A stretch of DNA of 64,000 bases from Paucibacter sp. TC2R-5 (GTDB lineage Bacteria; Pseudomonadota; Gammaproteobacteria; Burkholderiales; Burkholderiaceae_C). The stretch lies in assembly GCF_025717605.1 (NCBI RefSeq), contig NZ_JAJIRQ010000004.1:380804-444803 (forward strand). Direction: 5' to 3'. The notes beneath the pieces are model-generated. The model was not told the DNA's origin. It saw nothing but the letters and a program-made list of their open reading frames with translations, and made no database searches. This document shows positions 52,285-61,046 of this stretch, piece after piece. Position numbers and translations under genes: made by a program. The number at the start of each line of letters is the position of its first letter. Position 1 is the stretch's first letter.

Positions 52285-52998
52285 ATGCGTCAATTCCATT
52301 TAAACTTTCCCAAGTTCTTTTCCTTGACCTTGTGTTTGATGATGGTCGCAGCGCCCTTGCAGGCAGGCGCCGCGAGCAGGGCCGACAGTAAAGCGGCAGT
52401 CAAGGAGCAGCTGAGTCATGACGGGCTGGAGCAGCGCAAGTCCAAGGACGCGGATCTGGTTTACGCCCGGCCGGGCGCTTCATTGGCGGGCTATAGCAAG
52501 GTGATGCTGGGGCCGGTTGATGTGGCCTTCTCCAAAAACTGGGACCCCAAACGCCCCGGCAGCAATTTCAGGATCACCGCCGAGGAACGCGAGGAAATTC
52601 GCTCCGGCGTGGCCAATCTGGTGCGGGATGAATTCGTCAAGGCCTTGCAGGCCAAGGAAGGCTATCAGGTCGTGGACACGGCCGGGCCGGATGTGCTCAA
52701 GCTCAAGGTCAGCATCATCGAGCTCTATGTCAACGCCCCCGATGTGGCAACTGCCGCACGGACCAAGACTTATGTCACGTCCGCCGGCGAGATGACGCTT
52801 TTTCTGGAGGCCTTTGACTCCGAAACCGGCCAGGTCTTGGCGCGAGTGGTCGACCGTCAGGAGTCGAATATCCGGGGCGGTCAGCTGAGCTGGACCAACC
52901 GCGTGATGAATCAGAGCGAGGGTGAATTGATCGCCTCGGGCTGGGCGCGAAAATTGCGCAAAGCACTCGACAAGGCGCATGCCGTCGGTAAACAGTAA
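52285..52998 (+). CDS. DUF3313 exported protein
   Basis: About 237 residues from the ATG at 52285, preceded by AAGGAGGAG, one of the best ribosome-binding sites in the window. A signal peptide (FFSLTLCLMMVAAPLQAGAA) leads into the DUF3313 body (VYARPGASLAGYSKVMLGPVDVAF, VQ-type ITAEEREEIRSGVANLV, GEMTLFLEAFDSETGQVLAR). The family is probably periplasmic or lipoprotein-like and has no known function. The frame's earlier Met at 52261 lies before the SD and is not used. Confidence 0.85.
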   Translation: MRQFHLNFPKFFSLTLCLMMVAAPLQAGAASRADSKAAVKEQLSHDGLEQRKSKDADLVYARPGASLAGYSKVMLGPVDVAFSKNWDPKRPGSNFRITAEEREEIRSGVANLVRDEFVKALQAKEGYQVVDTAGPDVLKLKVSIIELYVNAPDVATAARTKTYVTSAGEMTLFLEAFDSETGQVLARVVDRQESNIRGGQLSWTNRVMNQSEGELIASGWARKLRKALDKAHAVGKQ

Positions 52999-53034
52999 AG
53001 TAGCGCCCAATTCAATCGCCACAGGAGTGCCAGC

Positions 53035-53265
53035 ATGGCCACACAATCCCCCGCCCAGAAGATCGACATCAAGGCCATTGCCTCGGACAGCGGTGTCGCC
53101 GTTGAGGCCTATGACACCTATGACACCGATGAGGAAACGCTGGCCGCAGCACACCGCTTTGCTGCCGGCCTGTTGAACCGGGTTGCCGCAATTTGCGAGC
53201 AAAGCCCGGGCAAGACCCTGGATGCGGCCGCCCTGCGCAAGCTGGCGCAGGGCTTGCTGGGCTAA
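53035..53265 (+). CDS. Small hypothetical protein
   Basis: A 76-residue, mostly helical acidic protein (VAVEAYDTYDTDEETLAAAH, ALRKLAQGLLG) with AGGAG eight bases before the ATG and a clear stop. There is no signal peptide or known motif. It lies 36 bases after the DUF3313 gene and may be co-transcribed with it. Confidence 0.6.
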   Translation: MATQSPAQKIDIKAIASDSGVAVEAYDTYDTDEETLAAAHRFAAGLLNRVAAICEQSPGKTLDAAALRKLAQGLLG

Positions 53266-53397
53266 GCGGCGAAGCCAACGCCAAAGGCTCACTGGATCTG
53301 GCAGCAGGCTGAGAAATCAGGGCTAACGCCAAGTTTGCTTGTTGTGCCGGCTGCTATAGGATGCCTCTGCCCGCTTGGTGAGCAGAGGAAACGCAAG

Positions 53398-54897
53398 ATG
53401 CATTCAAGATCCGTCCGGTGGAGCCGCCTGGCACTGGCCTGTACCTTTTTGCTGGCCGGCGCTGCCGCTGCGCAGCAGGCCAGCAACCCTGTTTTGAGCG
53501 CTGCCGCGCCAGCGGCGCCGCCATCCGCACCGCCGACCCAGCCGCAAGACGTGTTGCGGCTGCTGGACCTCTGGCTCGATGCGCAAGTGGCCTACGAACG
53601 TGTCCCGGCGCTCTCGGTGGCGCTGCAGCATGGCCCCGAGCTCTTGTGGAAAAAGGGCTACGGCAAGCTCGATGCCGCCGGCAAGCTCCCAGCCGGCACC
53701 GACACCATCTACGGCATCTGCTCCATCTCCAAGCTGTTCACCTCGGTGGCGGTGATGCAGTTGTGGGAGCAGGGCAAGTTCTCGCTCGACGATGACATCG
53801 GCAAGCTGCTGCCCGGCTTCACGCTGCAGCGAACGGACCCCGACAGCGGCCCCATCAGCGTGCGCAGCCTGCTGACGCATTCGTCCGGCTTGCCGCGCGA
53901 GGCCGACTTTGCCTACTGGACTCCGCCCTATTTCAAGTTCCCCACGCGCGAGCAAATGATGCAAGCCTTGGCGGGGCAAAGCAGCTTTATGCGGGCGGCG
54001 GATCGCTTCCAGTACAGCAATCTGGGCATGTCCTTGCTGGGTGAGTTGGTCACCCAGTTGTCGGGCATGCCTTACGAGGACTATGTGCAGCGCCATATCC
54101 TGGCGCCGCTGCAGTTGGCTGACACGCGCACCGCCTTGCCCACCGAACTGCAGGGCAAGCGGCTGGCCCAAGGTTGGAGTGCGCCGCGTCGTGACGGCGC
54201 ACGTGAGGCGCTCAAGCCCTATGCCGCAGGCGGCATAACACCGGCGGCCGGGTTCAGCTCCACGGTGGAAGACTTGGCGCGCTTTGCAGCCTGGCAATTC
54301 CGCTTGCGCAAGCAGGGCGGCAGCGAGTTGTTGAAGGTGTCCACCTTGCGGGAGATGCAGCGCGTGCAATGGACCAACCCGGATGGCAAGGAGACCTGGG
54401 GTCTGGGCTTTGCGGTCTACCGTGATGGCAACCAGACGCTGGCCGGCCACAGCGGTCTGTGCCCTGGCTACCAGTCGAGTCTGGCGCTGGTATTGGAGGA
54501 TGAACTGGCCGTGGCCGCCATGAGCAATGCCAATGAAACCGAGGACTTTGGCCCCCGCTTTACCAAGCCGATCCGCAAGCTGATGGAGAAGGGCATGAAG
54601 CTGCCCGTGGGAAGCGCTGATTTGCTGGCTTATGCCGGCCGCTACAACGCCCAGCCCTGGGCGAGTGAAATGGTGATCGTGCCCTGGGGCGAGCAAATGG
54701 CACTGCTGGCTTTGCCCACCCATGACCCGGCGGGCGACATGCAAGTGCTCAAATCAATGGGCAAGGACGAATTTCGCGTGCTGCGTGATGACGGCAGCCT
54801 GGGCGAAGCCTTTCGGTTTCGTCGCGATGCCGCAGGGCAGGTGGACGGCGTGGAAAACTGGAGTCAGTTGATGCTGCGCCTGGGCGCATTGCGCTGA
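53398..54897 (+). CDS. Serine beta-lactamase-fold hydrolase, exported
   Basis: About 499 residues from the ATG at 53398, with AGAGGA upstream. A signal peptide (LALACTFLLAGAAAAQQ) precedes the class C beta-lactamase/PBP-like domain. The motifs are S-x-x-K in SISKLFTS (about 107), Y-x-N in FQYSNLGMSLLGE and HSG in LAGHSGLCPGYQS. A C-terminal extension follows (about 400-499). Such proteins are usually esterases or D-amino peptidases rather than resistance enzymes, and the substrate is unknown. Confidence 0.88.
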   Translation: MHSRSVRWSRLALACTFLLAGAAAAQQASNPVLSAAAPAAPPSAPPTQPQDVLRLLDLWLDAQVAYERVPALSVALQHGPELLWKKGYGKLDAAGKLPAGTDTIYGICSISKLFTSVAVMQLWEQGKFSLDDDIGKLLPGFTLQRTDPDSGPISVRSLLTHSSGLPREADFAYWTPPYFKFPTREQMMQALAGQSSFMRAADRFQYSNLGMSLLGELVTQLSGMPYEDYVQRHILAPLQLADTRTALPTELQGKRLAQGWSAPRRDGAREALKPYAAGGITPAAGFSSTVEDLARFAAWQFRLRKQGGSELLKVSTLREMQRVQWTNPDGKETWGLGFAVYRDGNQTLAGHSGLCPGYQSSLALVLEDELAVAAMSNANETEDFGPRFTKPIRKLMEKGMKLPVGSADLLAYAGRYNAQPWASEMVIVPWGEQMALLALPTHDPAGDMQVLKSMGKDEFRVLRDDGSLGEAFRFRRDAAGQVDGVENWSQLMLRLGALR

Positions 54898-55017
54898 ATC
54901 GCTCTGTTCTCTCGTTCCTTGCGACGAGGCGCAGGCGAGGTCTCAAATTGCTCGCGTAGACCCTTCCGTATCGTGCGGGTAGCGCCGATGAGGAGTCAAA
55001 ACCGAGCCGCCGCCCGC

Positions 55018-55332
55018 CTATCGCGGCAAGAGTGGGGGGGAAAGATCAGGCATTGGCTCTTTCTGCTCGAACGCCAGATTCAGGCGGTTGCAATTGGCAT
55101 TTTGCATTCGTGGTCCAAGGTCGGTGGTGTGCCCAAACCGGGCATTCGCAGCCAAGCTTGAAGCCCAGCGTAAAGCGTTGAGCAGGTGTGCCAACTCTCC
55201 CGAGCCAGCAGATCCAAGCACAGTGCCCGGCACGTATTTGTAATTGCGCGAGAAGCCTGCCACCAGCTTCTCCATATGCACCGTCAAGTCCAACGCCGCC
55301 TTGTAAATCGGCGGATGTTCGTACCGTGCCAT
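55018..55332 (-). pseudogene. Truncated Avd-like four-helix-bundle gene (retroelement accessory)
   Basis: The first 40 residues (ARYEHPPIYKAALDLTVHME, KLVAGFSRNYKYVPGT) match my recollection of Avd, the four-helix-bundle accessory protein of diversity-generating retroelements. Family members normally continue GT(D/E)LR and run to about 110-125 residues. Here the match ends after GTVLG, and the remaining 60 residues look unrelated, so the gene appears broken. No reverse transcriptase follows. It lies 80 bases downstream of, and on the same strand as, the DUF1566 protein, the order target-avd seen in intact elements. Confidence 0.6.
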
Positions 55333-55411
55333 GACTGTGCAAAAAAGAAGATTGGGGGCTAGCGCCACCAACCCCCCTCAAAAGACCCAAAGAGACCGAA
55401 GCTTCAAATCC

Positions 55412-56119
55412 TCAAAGTACTCGCCGCCGACGTGCCAACAGTACGCCAGTCAACCCAATCAAGGTCAAGGCTAGAGTTTGTGGCTCCGGCACCGGGCTAG
55501 CCACATCACCATCGCGCACGGCCATGGCATATGCTCCTGTGGAAATAAAGCCAGGGTAACTGTCTTGATGTCCGTTGTAGCCGTTTCCATAGAGGTTGGG
55601 GGAAAAAACTCTTTTCCTGTCGTAAGCGCCGGAATCTGGTACGGACGTGCTCGTCCAATACAGATAGGTCTCTAAATGGACGAATCCCCCGACCTTACGC
55701 TCCGTGCTCTGAAATGCATTACCCAGACTCACATAGTAAAGCTGCCCCATCTCGCCAGAGGTACAGCTGAAGCCTGTGCATGGTGCGCTGCCATCGCGAT
55801 TCAATGCGCTGGGAAGCCGCCAATCGTCAAAGCCGCCGACTTGAAGGTTCGCAACCCATTCCATGGCCGAATACCAACTGCTGAGTCCTCCCATGCCGTT
55901 GTAAGTACCCTCTGGTGTCCGCCCCCTGACATTGGCATCGGCCAACCAGGTGATGTTGAGGGCCGGGTCATAGAAAGCTTCTGGGCCGTTGTCAACGTTG
56001 CCATCTAGGTCACGAGCTTGCAGCCCGACCATGGGACCCGCATGAGCAGCACCCACCAGAGTCAATGTACTCAGGAACACAAGCGCATTCAAAACCTTCA
56101 ACGTCATAAAGCTATGCAT
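55412..56119 (-). CDS. PEP-CTERM-sorted DUF1566 (C-type-lectin-like) protein
   Basis: About 235 residues from the ATG at 56119. A signal peptide (LVFLSTLTLVGAAHAG) is followed by a DUF1566-type domain: TWLADANVRG, WVANLQVGGFDDWRLPSA, GEMGQLYYVSLGN, YLYWTSTSV and AMAVRDGDV. The C-terminus VPEPQTLALTLIGLTGVLLARRRR is a PEP-CTERM sorting signal (PEP, hydrophobic run, basic tail) for exosortase processing. The exosortase itself is not in the window. The base composition is visibly lower in G+C than recBCD, so the gene may be acquired. Confidence 0.88.
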   Translation of the reverse strand: MHSFMTLKVLNALVFLSTLTLVGAAHAGPMVGLQARDLDGNVDNGPEAFYDPALNITWLADANVRGRTPEGTYNGMGGLSSWYSAMEWVANLQVGGFDDWRLPSALNRDGSAPCTGFSCTSGEMGQLYYVSLGNAFQSTERKVGGFVHLETYLYWTSTSVPDSGAYDRKRVFSPNLYGNGYNGHQDSYPGFISTGAYAMAVRDGDVASPVPEPQTLALTLIGLTGVLLARRRRVL

Positions 56120-56589
56120 AGATTTTTTCCCTAATAAATCAATTTTCCTGCGCCCAAGCAATTGCCACGGCGAAGATAGGCATGCAGAAATCGCGTTGCA
56201 GTGTAGCTACTGGGAAGCTGATCAGTCCCACCCACTTAGGGGGCTTGAGGAATGGAATCTTGCGCGTCTTTCCGCTCGAAGGGCAGCCCCTGCCTTTGTC
56301 GATGGCAAGCTTTGGTGGCAACTCCGGGCACGGAGTTGCAACGCACTCAGGGCCCTCGAAATGTCCCGGCCGGCGCCAGGCCGACAGTTCGAACAGGCGC
56401 CGCAAAGCTGGCGTTCGGTTCTCCAACCGTTTTGGTCAACGGCGGCTTACTGGCGACGATGCAGCCTCACGGTCCCGGCCAGTTCTTGTCATTCGGATGA
56501 GCAAAGTGGGCGCCGGCACGGTGCCCGTAGCAGTCGCTCGATCCGGCGCTCAAACTCACGAAGGGGCGTCATGGCGTTGTGATCCGACA
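56120..56589. other. Gene-poor interval
   Basis: About 470 bases between the PEP-CTERM gene and the aminotransferase gene. Frames here are short or antisense and none has a convincing SD or family match. The composition is mixed, and the area may contain remnants of inserted DNA. The upstream promoter of the PEP-CTERM gene should lie at its left end. Confidence 0.3.
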
Positions 56590-57804
56590 TCAGCTCGTCG
56601 AATCGGCGAATTCTTGAATCGCCGTGCAGGCCTTGTCGAGCGAGGCCTCGTCCATCGCGTAGGCGATGCGCAGATACGGCCCCAGCCCGAAGGCACTGCC
56701 TGGCATGACGGCGACACCTTTCTCGTCCAGCATGGCCAACGCCACATCTTCGTCTGATGTGAGCAGGCGCCCCGCGGCGCTGCGACGCCCGATCAGCCCC
56801 TCGCAGGACGCGAAGGCATAGAACGCGCCTGCCGGTTTCGCACAACGCAGACCACGAATGCGATTCAGGCGGGTTGCCACCGCATCGCGTCGGCGCTCGA
56901 AGACGGCGCGGGTGCACTCCACGAAATCCTGCGGCCCGGTCAGCGCGGCCAGGGCTGCATGTTGCGAGATGGAACAGGCGCCTGAGGTCTGCTGGCCCTG
57001 CAACTTCTCCATGGCTTGCAGCAACCAGGCCGGCCCGGTCGCAAAGCCGATCCGCCAGCCGGTCATGGCATAAGCTTTGGAGACCCCGTTCATCGTCAAC
57101 GTGCGCTCGCGCATGCGGGGTTCTGCCTGCGCCATCGTGGCGAAGTGTGCGCCGTCGAAGATCAGGTGTTCGTAGATGTCGTCGCTGAGCACCAGCACAT
57201 GGGGCTGGCACAGCAGCACCTCGGCCAGTGCCTGCAGTTCTTCGGCGGTGTACACGGCGCCGGTAGGGTTAGAAGGCGAATTGAGGATGAGCCAGCGCGT
57301 GCGCGGCGTGACTGCATCGGCAAGGGCCTGCGGCGTCAGCTTGAAGCCGCTGGACTCGCTGCAGGCGACGACGACAGCCTTGGCGCCGCACAACTGCACC
57401 ATCTCCGGGTAGCTGACCCAGTACGGCGCCGGAACGATGACTTCGTCTCCGGCGTTCAGCGTGGCGGCCAGTGCGTTGTAAATCACCTGCTTGCCGCCGC
57501 TGCACACCAGCGTGTCCTGCCACCGCGTGTCGATGCCGTTCTCAACGCGGAACTTCGCTGCAATCGCCTCGCGCAAGGCACGCAGGCCGGCCACCTGGGT
57601 GTACCTGGTGTGGCCATCGTTGATGGCGTCGATGGCCGCTTGGCGCACATGGGTCGGGGTGTCGAAGTCCGGCTCGCCGGCATTCAGCGAGATCACGGGT
57701 GCGCCGGATGCTCTGCGTTCGGCCACGCGGTCGATCATCCGGTACGTTGCTGACGGCTGCGCGGCCGCAAGATGGACATTCAAACGCTGCGTCGTTTCGT
57801 TCAT
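56590..57804 (-). CDS. Class I pyridoxal-phosphate aminotransferase
   Basis: About 404 residues from the ATG at 57804, overlapping the upstream RraA-like gene (ATGA). It has the AspC-like fold-type I pattern: ISLNAGEPDFDTP at the N-terminus, LILNSPSNPTGAVY for the Asn that holds the cofactor, LSDDIYEHL with the Asp/Tyr pair, and MNGVSKAYAMTGWRIGFA with the Schiff-base Lys. The Arg that binds substrate carboxylate is in PYLRIAYA. It is the last gene of a cluster with three RraA-family proteins, so it probably supplies or consumes an oxo acid in that pathway. Confidence 0.9.
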   Translation of the reverse strand: MNETTQRLNVHLAAAQPSATYRMIDRVAERRASGAPVISLNAGEPDFDTPTHVRQAAIDAINDGHTRYTQVAGLRALREAIAAKFRVENGIDTRWQDTLVCSGGKQVIYNALAATLNAGDEVIVPAPYWVSYPEMVQLCGAKAVVVACSESSGFKLTPQALADAVTPRTRWLILNSPSNPTGAVYTAEELQALAEVLLCQPHVLVLSDDIYEHLIFDGAHFATMAQAEPRMRERTLTMNGVSKAYAMTGWRIGFATGPAWLLQAMEKLQGQQTSGACSISQHAALAALTGPQDFVECTRAVFERRRDAVATRLNRIRGLRCAKPAGAFYAFASCEGLIGRRSAAGRLLTSDEDVALAMLDEKGVAVMPGSAFGLGPYLRIAYAMDEASLDKACTAIQEFADSTS

Positions 57805-58427
57805 ACGCTCGCCCGCCATGCCGAAAGCCCGAGCAGATCCACGGTCGTCTCGCCGCGGGCCAGTCGTGCCATGAAGTCAGCTTCCTTCTGTGACCTTGCT
57901 TCACCAGCCGCCAGGATGTCGTCGATCCGGGCACTTGGAAGGACGACCACACCATCTTCATCGGCGACCACCATGTCGCCGGCGGCGATCTGAACCCCGG
58001 TCATCAGGATCTGCTGGCCGACCGATGGCACGCTCGCCTTGATCGTGCCGCACACGGAAATGCCGCGCGAGAAGACCGGGAAGCGACGGCGCGCCATCGC
58101 CGCGACGTCGCGCACGCCGCCGTCAATCACCAGGCCCACGATGCCTGCGGCCTCAGCGGCGACGGTAAGCACCTCGCCCCAATAGCCCGCCAGGAAGTCG
58201 TCGGTGGTGACGACGAGCACGCTGCCCCGCGGCGCCCGCTCCACTGCAAGGTGAATGGCGAGGTTATCTCCAGGGGAGCAGCGCACCGGGTAGGCCGGGG
58301 CAGCGACCGCAGCGCCAGTCCACACCGGACGGATTGCAGGGTCGAGCGCGCATGGCAGACCGGATGCTTCGTAGAGGGTTGATGCGCCGAGGGCGAGCGC
58401 AAGGGCGCTCTGGGATGCGTGGCTCAT
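57801..58427 (-). CDS. RraA-family aldolase-like protein, paralog 1
   Basis: A 208-residue protein of the RraA / HMG-CHA aldolase family. The active-site motif DGGVRD (about residue 105) is intact, within GIVGLVIDGGVRDVAAM. Enzymes of this group cleave or decarboxylate 4-hydroxy-2-oxo acids such as 4-carboxy-4-hydroxy-2-oxoadipate and oxaloacetate. Others, like RraA, only bind RNase E. A catabolic role is more likely here given the cluster. The N-terminal 20 residues differ from the other two paralogs. It overlaps genes on both sides by four bases. Confidence 0.82.
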   Translation of the reverse strand: MSHASQSALALALGASTLYEASGLPCALDPAIRPVWTGAAVAAPAYPVRCSPGDNLAIHLAVERAPRGSVLVVTTDDFLAGYWGEVLTVAAEAAGIVGLVIDGGVRDVAAMARRRFPVFSRGISVCGTIKASVPSVGQQILMTGVQIAAGDMVVADEDGVVVLPSARIDDILAAGEARSQKEADFMARLARGETTVDLLGLSAWRASV

Positions 58428-59104
58428 GCGTTCCTCGTCTGCAGCCGGTGGTAGCCAAGCCGCGCGCGGGCTTCGCCCAGCGTCTGCCCTTGCGCGATCA
58501 ACTCGCGGATCTGCGATTCCGCGGCCTCAATTCGGTGCGCTTCCCCGGCCACCTCGGCCGCCCTTGCGCGCGGTACGACGACCACGCCGTTGGCGTCGGC
58601 CACCACGATGTCCCGGGACACCACGCGCGCCGTGCCGATGGCCACCGGCTGGTTCACTGCAAGCACCTCGACACGTTCCTTGCCTGTGCGCATGAACCGG
58701 CCGCGAGTGAATAGCGGATAGCCGTCCCCCAGCGCCTTGGCCACGTCGCGGCAGACGCCGTCGATCACGGTGGCGGCAATGCCACGCAAGCCAGCGTACT
58801 GGGTCATGATGTCGCCCCAGACAGTGGCGTCGGTGCGACCATCGTTGTCAATGACGATCACGTCGCCTTCGGCCACGTCGTCGATGAAGTCACCGACCGT
58901 GCCAGCGGGCTGACCGCAGCTCACGTATTTGACGGTGAAAGCCGGGCCGACCACGGCGCCACGGTATTCGGTCAGCGGCATGATGCCCAGGCACTGGCCC
59001 GGAATGCCGAGCTTGTCCAGTGCATCGGAGACGCCCGGCGTGTCCAAACCCTCGAAGAGGGCGACCAATTCGCGATCTTGTGCGTTCATTTCTCGTGAGT
59101 TCAT
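58424..59104 (-). CDS. RraA-family aldolase-like protein, paralog 2
   Basis: A 226-residue RraA-family protein. It has the start FEGLDTPGVSDALDKLGIPG and the active-site motif DGVCRD in AATVIDGVCRDVAKAL, with GDVIVIDNDGRTDATVWGD before it. The C-terminal helices extend beyond the core (SQIRELIAQGQTLGEARARLG). It is coupled by ATGA overlaps to its neighbours. The start could be MNSREMN or MNAQDRE. Confidence 0.84.
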   Translation of the reverse strand: MNSREMNAQDRELVALFEGLDTPGVSDALDKLGIPGQCLGIMPLTEYRGAVVGPAFTVKYVSCGQPAGTVGDFIDDVAEGDVIVIDNDGRTDATVWGDIMTQYAGLRGIAATVIDGVCRDVAKALGDGYPLFTRGRFMRTGKERVEVLAVNQPVAIGTARVVSRDIVVADANGVVVVPRARAAEVAGEAHRIEAAESQIRELIAQGQTLGEARARLGYHRLQTRNA

Positions 59105-59814
59105 TTCGGGGCTCCCGAGTTGATGGCTTCGAATTCCTTGTCGTGCATGACGTCTTCGACCGAACGACCGGCACGAACGGCCTGGGCCATGCCGTCCTGG
59201 CGTCGCGCGATTCGCTCTGCCAGATCCAACACCTCATCGATACGTGATGCTGGGACAAATACCGAGCCGCAGCGGTCGGCGATCACATAGTCCCCTTCCG
59301 CCACAGTGACGCCCGCCACGTTGATGGGTTGCCCGGCATTGACTTGCACCACGCGATTGCGTGCGCTGACCATCGTGGCACCTCGCCCGTATATCGGGTA
59401 TGCAATCTCCTCATTGGCGTCGATGTCGCGGCTGAAGCCGTCGATTACCGTGCCACGGATGCCCTTGACCTTGGCCGCGTTGGCCAGGATGTCACCCCAG
59501 CAGGAGACACCGTCGATGCCGCCAGTAATCACCAGGATCCGGTCGCCGGCGGTGATAGCGGCGATCACAGGCGAAATCAGATGCACCGTCGGTGAGCTAT
59601 CGGTCTTAGGGCCTAGCTGTACGGTGCTGGCACGGCCCACGATGCGGGGGCAATTCCACAGGGGGCGCAGGCCCACGGTGGCGCCGGGCAGGGAGAGGAA
59701 GTCAAGCGCGTCCGAGACAGTGGTGGTGTCCAGGCGCTCCAGTCGGGCAAGGAAGTCTGCAGGCATGACGGTGTGACTAAAGTTGATGTCACTACTGTCG
59801 GTCGGCGTGATCAT
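59101..59814 (-). CDS. RraA-family aldolase-like protein, paralog 3
   Basis: About 237 residues from the ATG at 59814 (MITPTDSSDI). A longer frame would overlap the divergent regulator and its operator. The core has TTTVSDALDFLSLPG, GDRILVITGGIDGVSCWGD and the active-site DGFSRD in GTVIDGFSRDIDANEE. It is the first gene of the cluster, right behind the LysR-type operator. Three paralogs in a row suggest either a hetero-oligomer or sequential steps. Confidence 0.84.
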   Translation of the reverse strand: MITPTDSSDINFSHTVMPADFLARLERLDTTTVSDALDFLSLPGATVGLRPLWNCPRIVGRASTVQLGPKTDSSPTVHLISPVIAAITAGDRILVITGGIDGVSCWGDILANAAKVKGIRGTVIDGFSRDIDANEEIAYPIYGRGATMVSARNRVVQVNAGQPINVAGVTVAEGDYVIADRCGSVFVPASRIDEVLDLAERIARRQDGMAQAVRAGRSVEDVMHDKEFEAINSGAPK

Positions 59815-59827
59815 TCTGTAAATTCCG

Positions 59828-59848
59828 ATATCAGGATCGTTCTGATAT
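59828..59848. promoter_or_regulatory. LysR-type operator between the RraA cluster and its regulator
   Basis: ATATCAG (59828-59834) and CTGATAT (59842-59848) form a perfect inverted repeat with a seven-base centre, containing the T-N11-A core of LysR sites. It lies 20 bases before the regulator gene and 13 bases before the cluster start, where it can control both. Confidence 0.7.
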
Positions 59849-59868
59849 GCCCAACCTATGAATAAACC

Positions 59869-60795
59869 ATGATCAATTTCCGCCTCATGCGTCACCTATG
59901 GCTGTTCCTCGCGGTGGCGGAGGAGCAGAACTTTGGCCGCGCCGCCAAGCGTTTGGGTATGTCACAGCCGCCACTGACCGAACAGATACAAGTCCTAGAG
60001 CAGGCACTCAAAGCAAAGCTATTCGTGCGTTCGCGCTTGGGGACCCAGCTGACCCCAGTTGGGCAGGCCATCCTGCCAGCGGTGCGCAAATTCCTGCTGC
60101 AAATGGAGCAGTTGGAGCTGGCGGTGCAAGAGGCCATTGCAGGTCAGACAGGCATGCTGACCATTGGCGCCATATCTTCAGCCATGTTGGACGTACTACC
60201 ACCCTTTCTGGAGCGGCTTCGCCAACAGCACCCAAAATTGACCCTTTCGGTTCGTGAGATCGACACCGTCGACGCCATTCCGGCGCTGCTTGCAGGGGAT
60301 GTGGACTTGGCCTTTGCTCGCTTGGAGGGGGATCTTGGGAGCGATGTGCAAACCTTCACGATGGCGCAGGACCAACTGCTTGTCGCACTGCCTGCCCAGC
60401 ACCGCCTAGCCCGGCGCCGGCGCATCGCGCTTTCAGATCTTGCTGCGGACTCTTTCGTGATGTTCAGCCGCCGCGTAAGCCCGATCTTCTTCGACCGCAT
60501 CATTGCGCTGTGCCAGGCCAGCGGCTTCTCGCCGCGCATCCTCCATGAAGTGCGCAGCGTGACCACGCAAGTCGCCTCGGTAGGCTGTGGCCAGGGCATC
60601 GCACTAGTTCCGGCGACGCTCAAGCGCATGGCGCCAGACAGCGTGGTGTTTAAGCCCTTAGCCCAGATGGTGGAGGTTGTAACCACCGCCGCGGCATGGA
60701 GCTCGAAATCAACCAACCCCGCCTTGTCTTCTGCGCTGGAGATTCTGAAGATCACCCCAACCGTTCCGCGGGCCAGGCGCTCTAGCAGAGTCTAG
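59869..60795 (+). CDS. LysR-family regulator of the RraA cluster
   Basis: A 308-residue LysR protein. The N-terminal winged helix spans about 1-60 (LWLFLAVAEEQNFGRAAKRL, MSQPPLTEQIQVLEQALKAK). An effector-binding domain follows from about 90 (GMLTIGAISSAMLDVLPPFL; VASVGCGQGIALVPATLKRM). It resembles CbbR/CatR-type regulators of aromatic and organic-acid catabolism. It is divergent from the aminotransferase/RraA cluster, so it probably activates it in response to a pathway intermediate. Confidence 0.88.
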   Translation: MINFRLMRHLWLFLAVAEEQNFGRAAKRLGMSQPPLTEQIQVLEQALKAKLFVRSRLGTQLTPVGQAILPAVRKFLLQMEQLELAVQEAIAGQTGMLTIGAISSAMLDVLPPFLERLRQQHPKLTLSVREIDTVDAIPALLAGDVDLAFARLEGDLGSDVQTFTMAQDQLLVALPAQHRLARRRRIALSDLAADSFVMFSRRVSPIFFDRIIALCQASGFSPRILHEVRSVTTQVASVGCGQGIALVPATLKRMAPDSVVFKPLAQMVEVVTTAAAWSSKSTNPALSSALEILKITPTVPRARRSSRV

Positions 60796-61046
60796 GCACC
60801 TGCCTGAGGCGGTCTCCACAGGTTTGCAGCGTGCGAGACCGGCAGAAACGCGAACTGCCTTGTCGTAGCACCGACAGCCGTTACTCTAGCGCCCCACCGG
60901 CGCTCGTGTACCAACGCTGAAAGATGCGCAGGCAAGCGCTGGTGGCCCACTTACAAGTGGCGGCTTATCTGGCAAAAGATATGGCGCGGAGAGGTTCAGC
61001 TTTTCGCGCCCCCCCCCATCTGAGCTTGCGGATGACCGCAACAGGG
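60796..61046. other. Gene-free interval after the LysR gene
   Basis: I see no supportable gene. It includes a run of nine C at 61008-61016. It forms the left part of a 635-base interval between convergent genes whose right part holds a possible gene remnant and a large inverted repeat. Confidence 0.35.

Noticed and set aside
56182-56757. 191-codon plus-strand frame before the aminotransferase
   Set aside because: Its 3' third is antisense to the aminotransferase gene, there is no SD, and the translation has no recognisable domain; I left the interval as unexplained.
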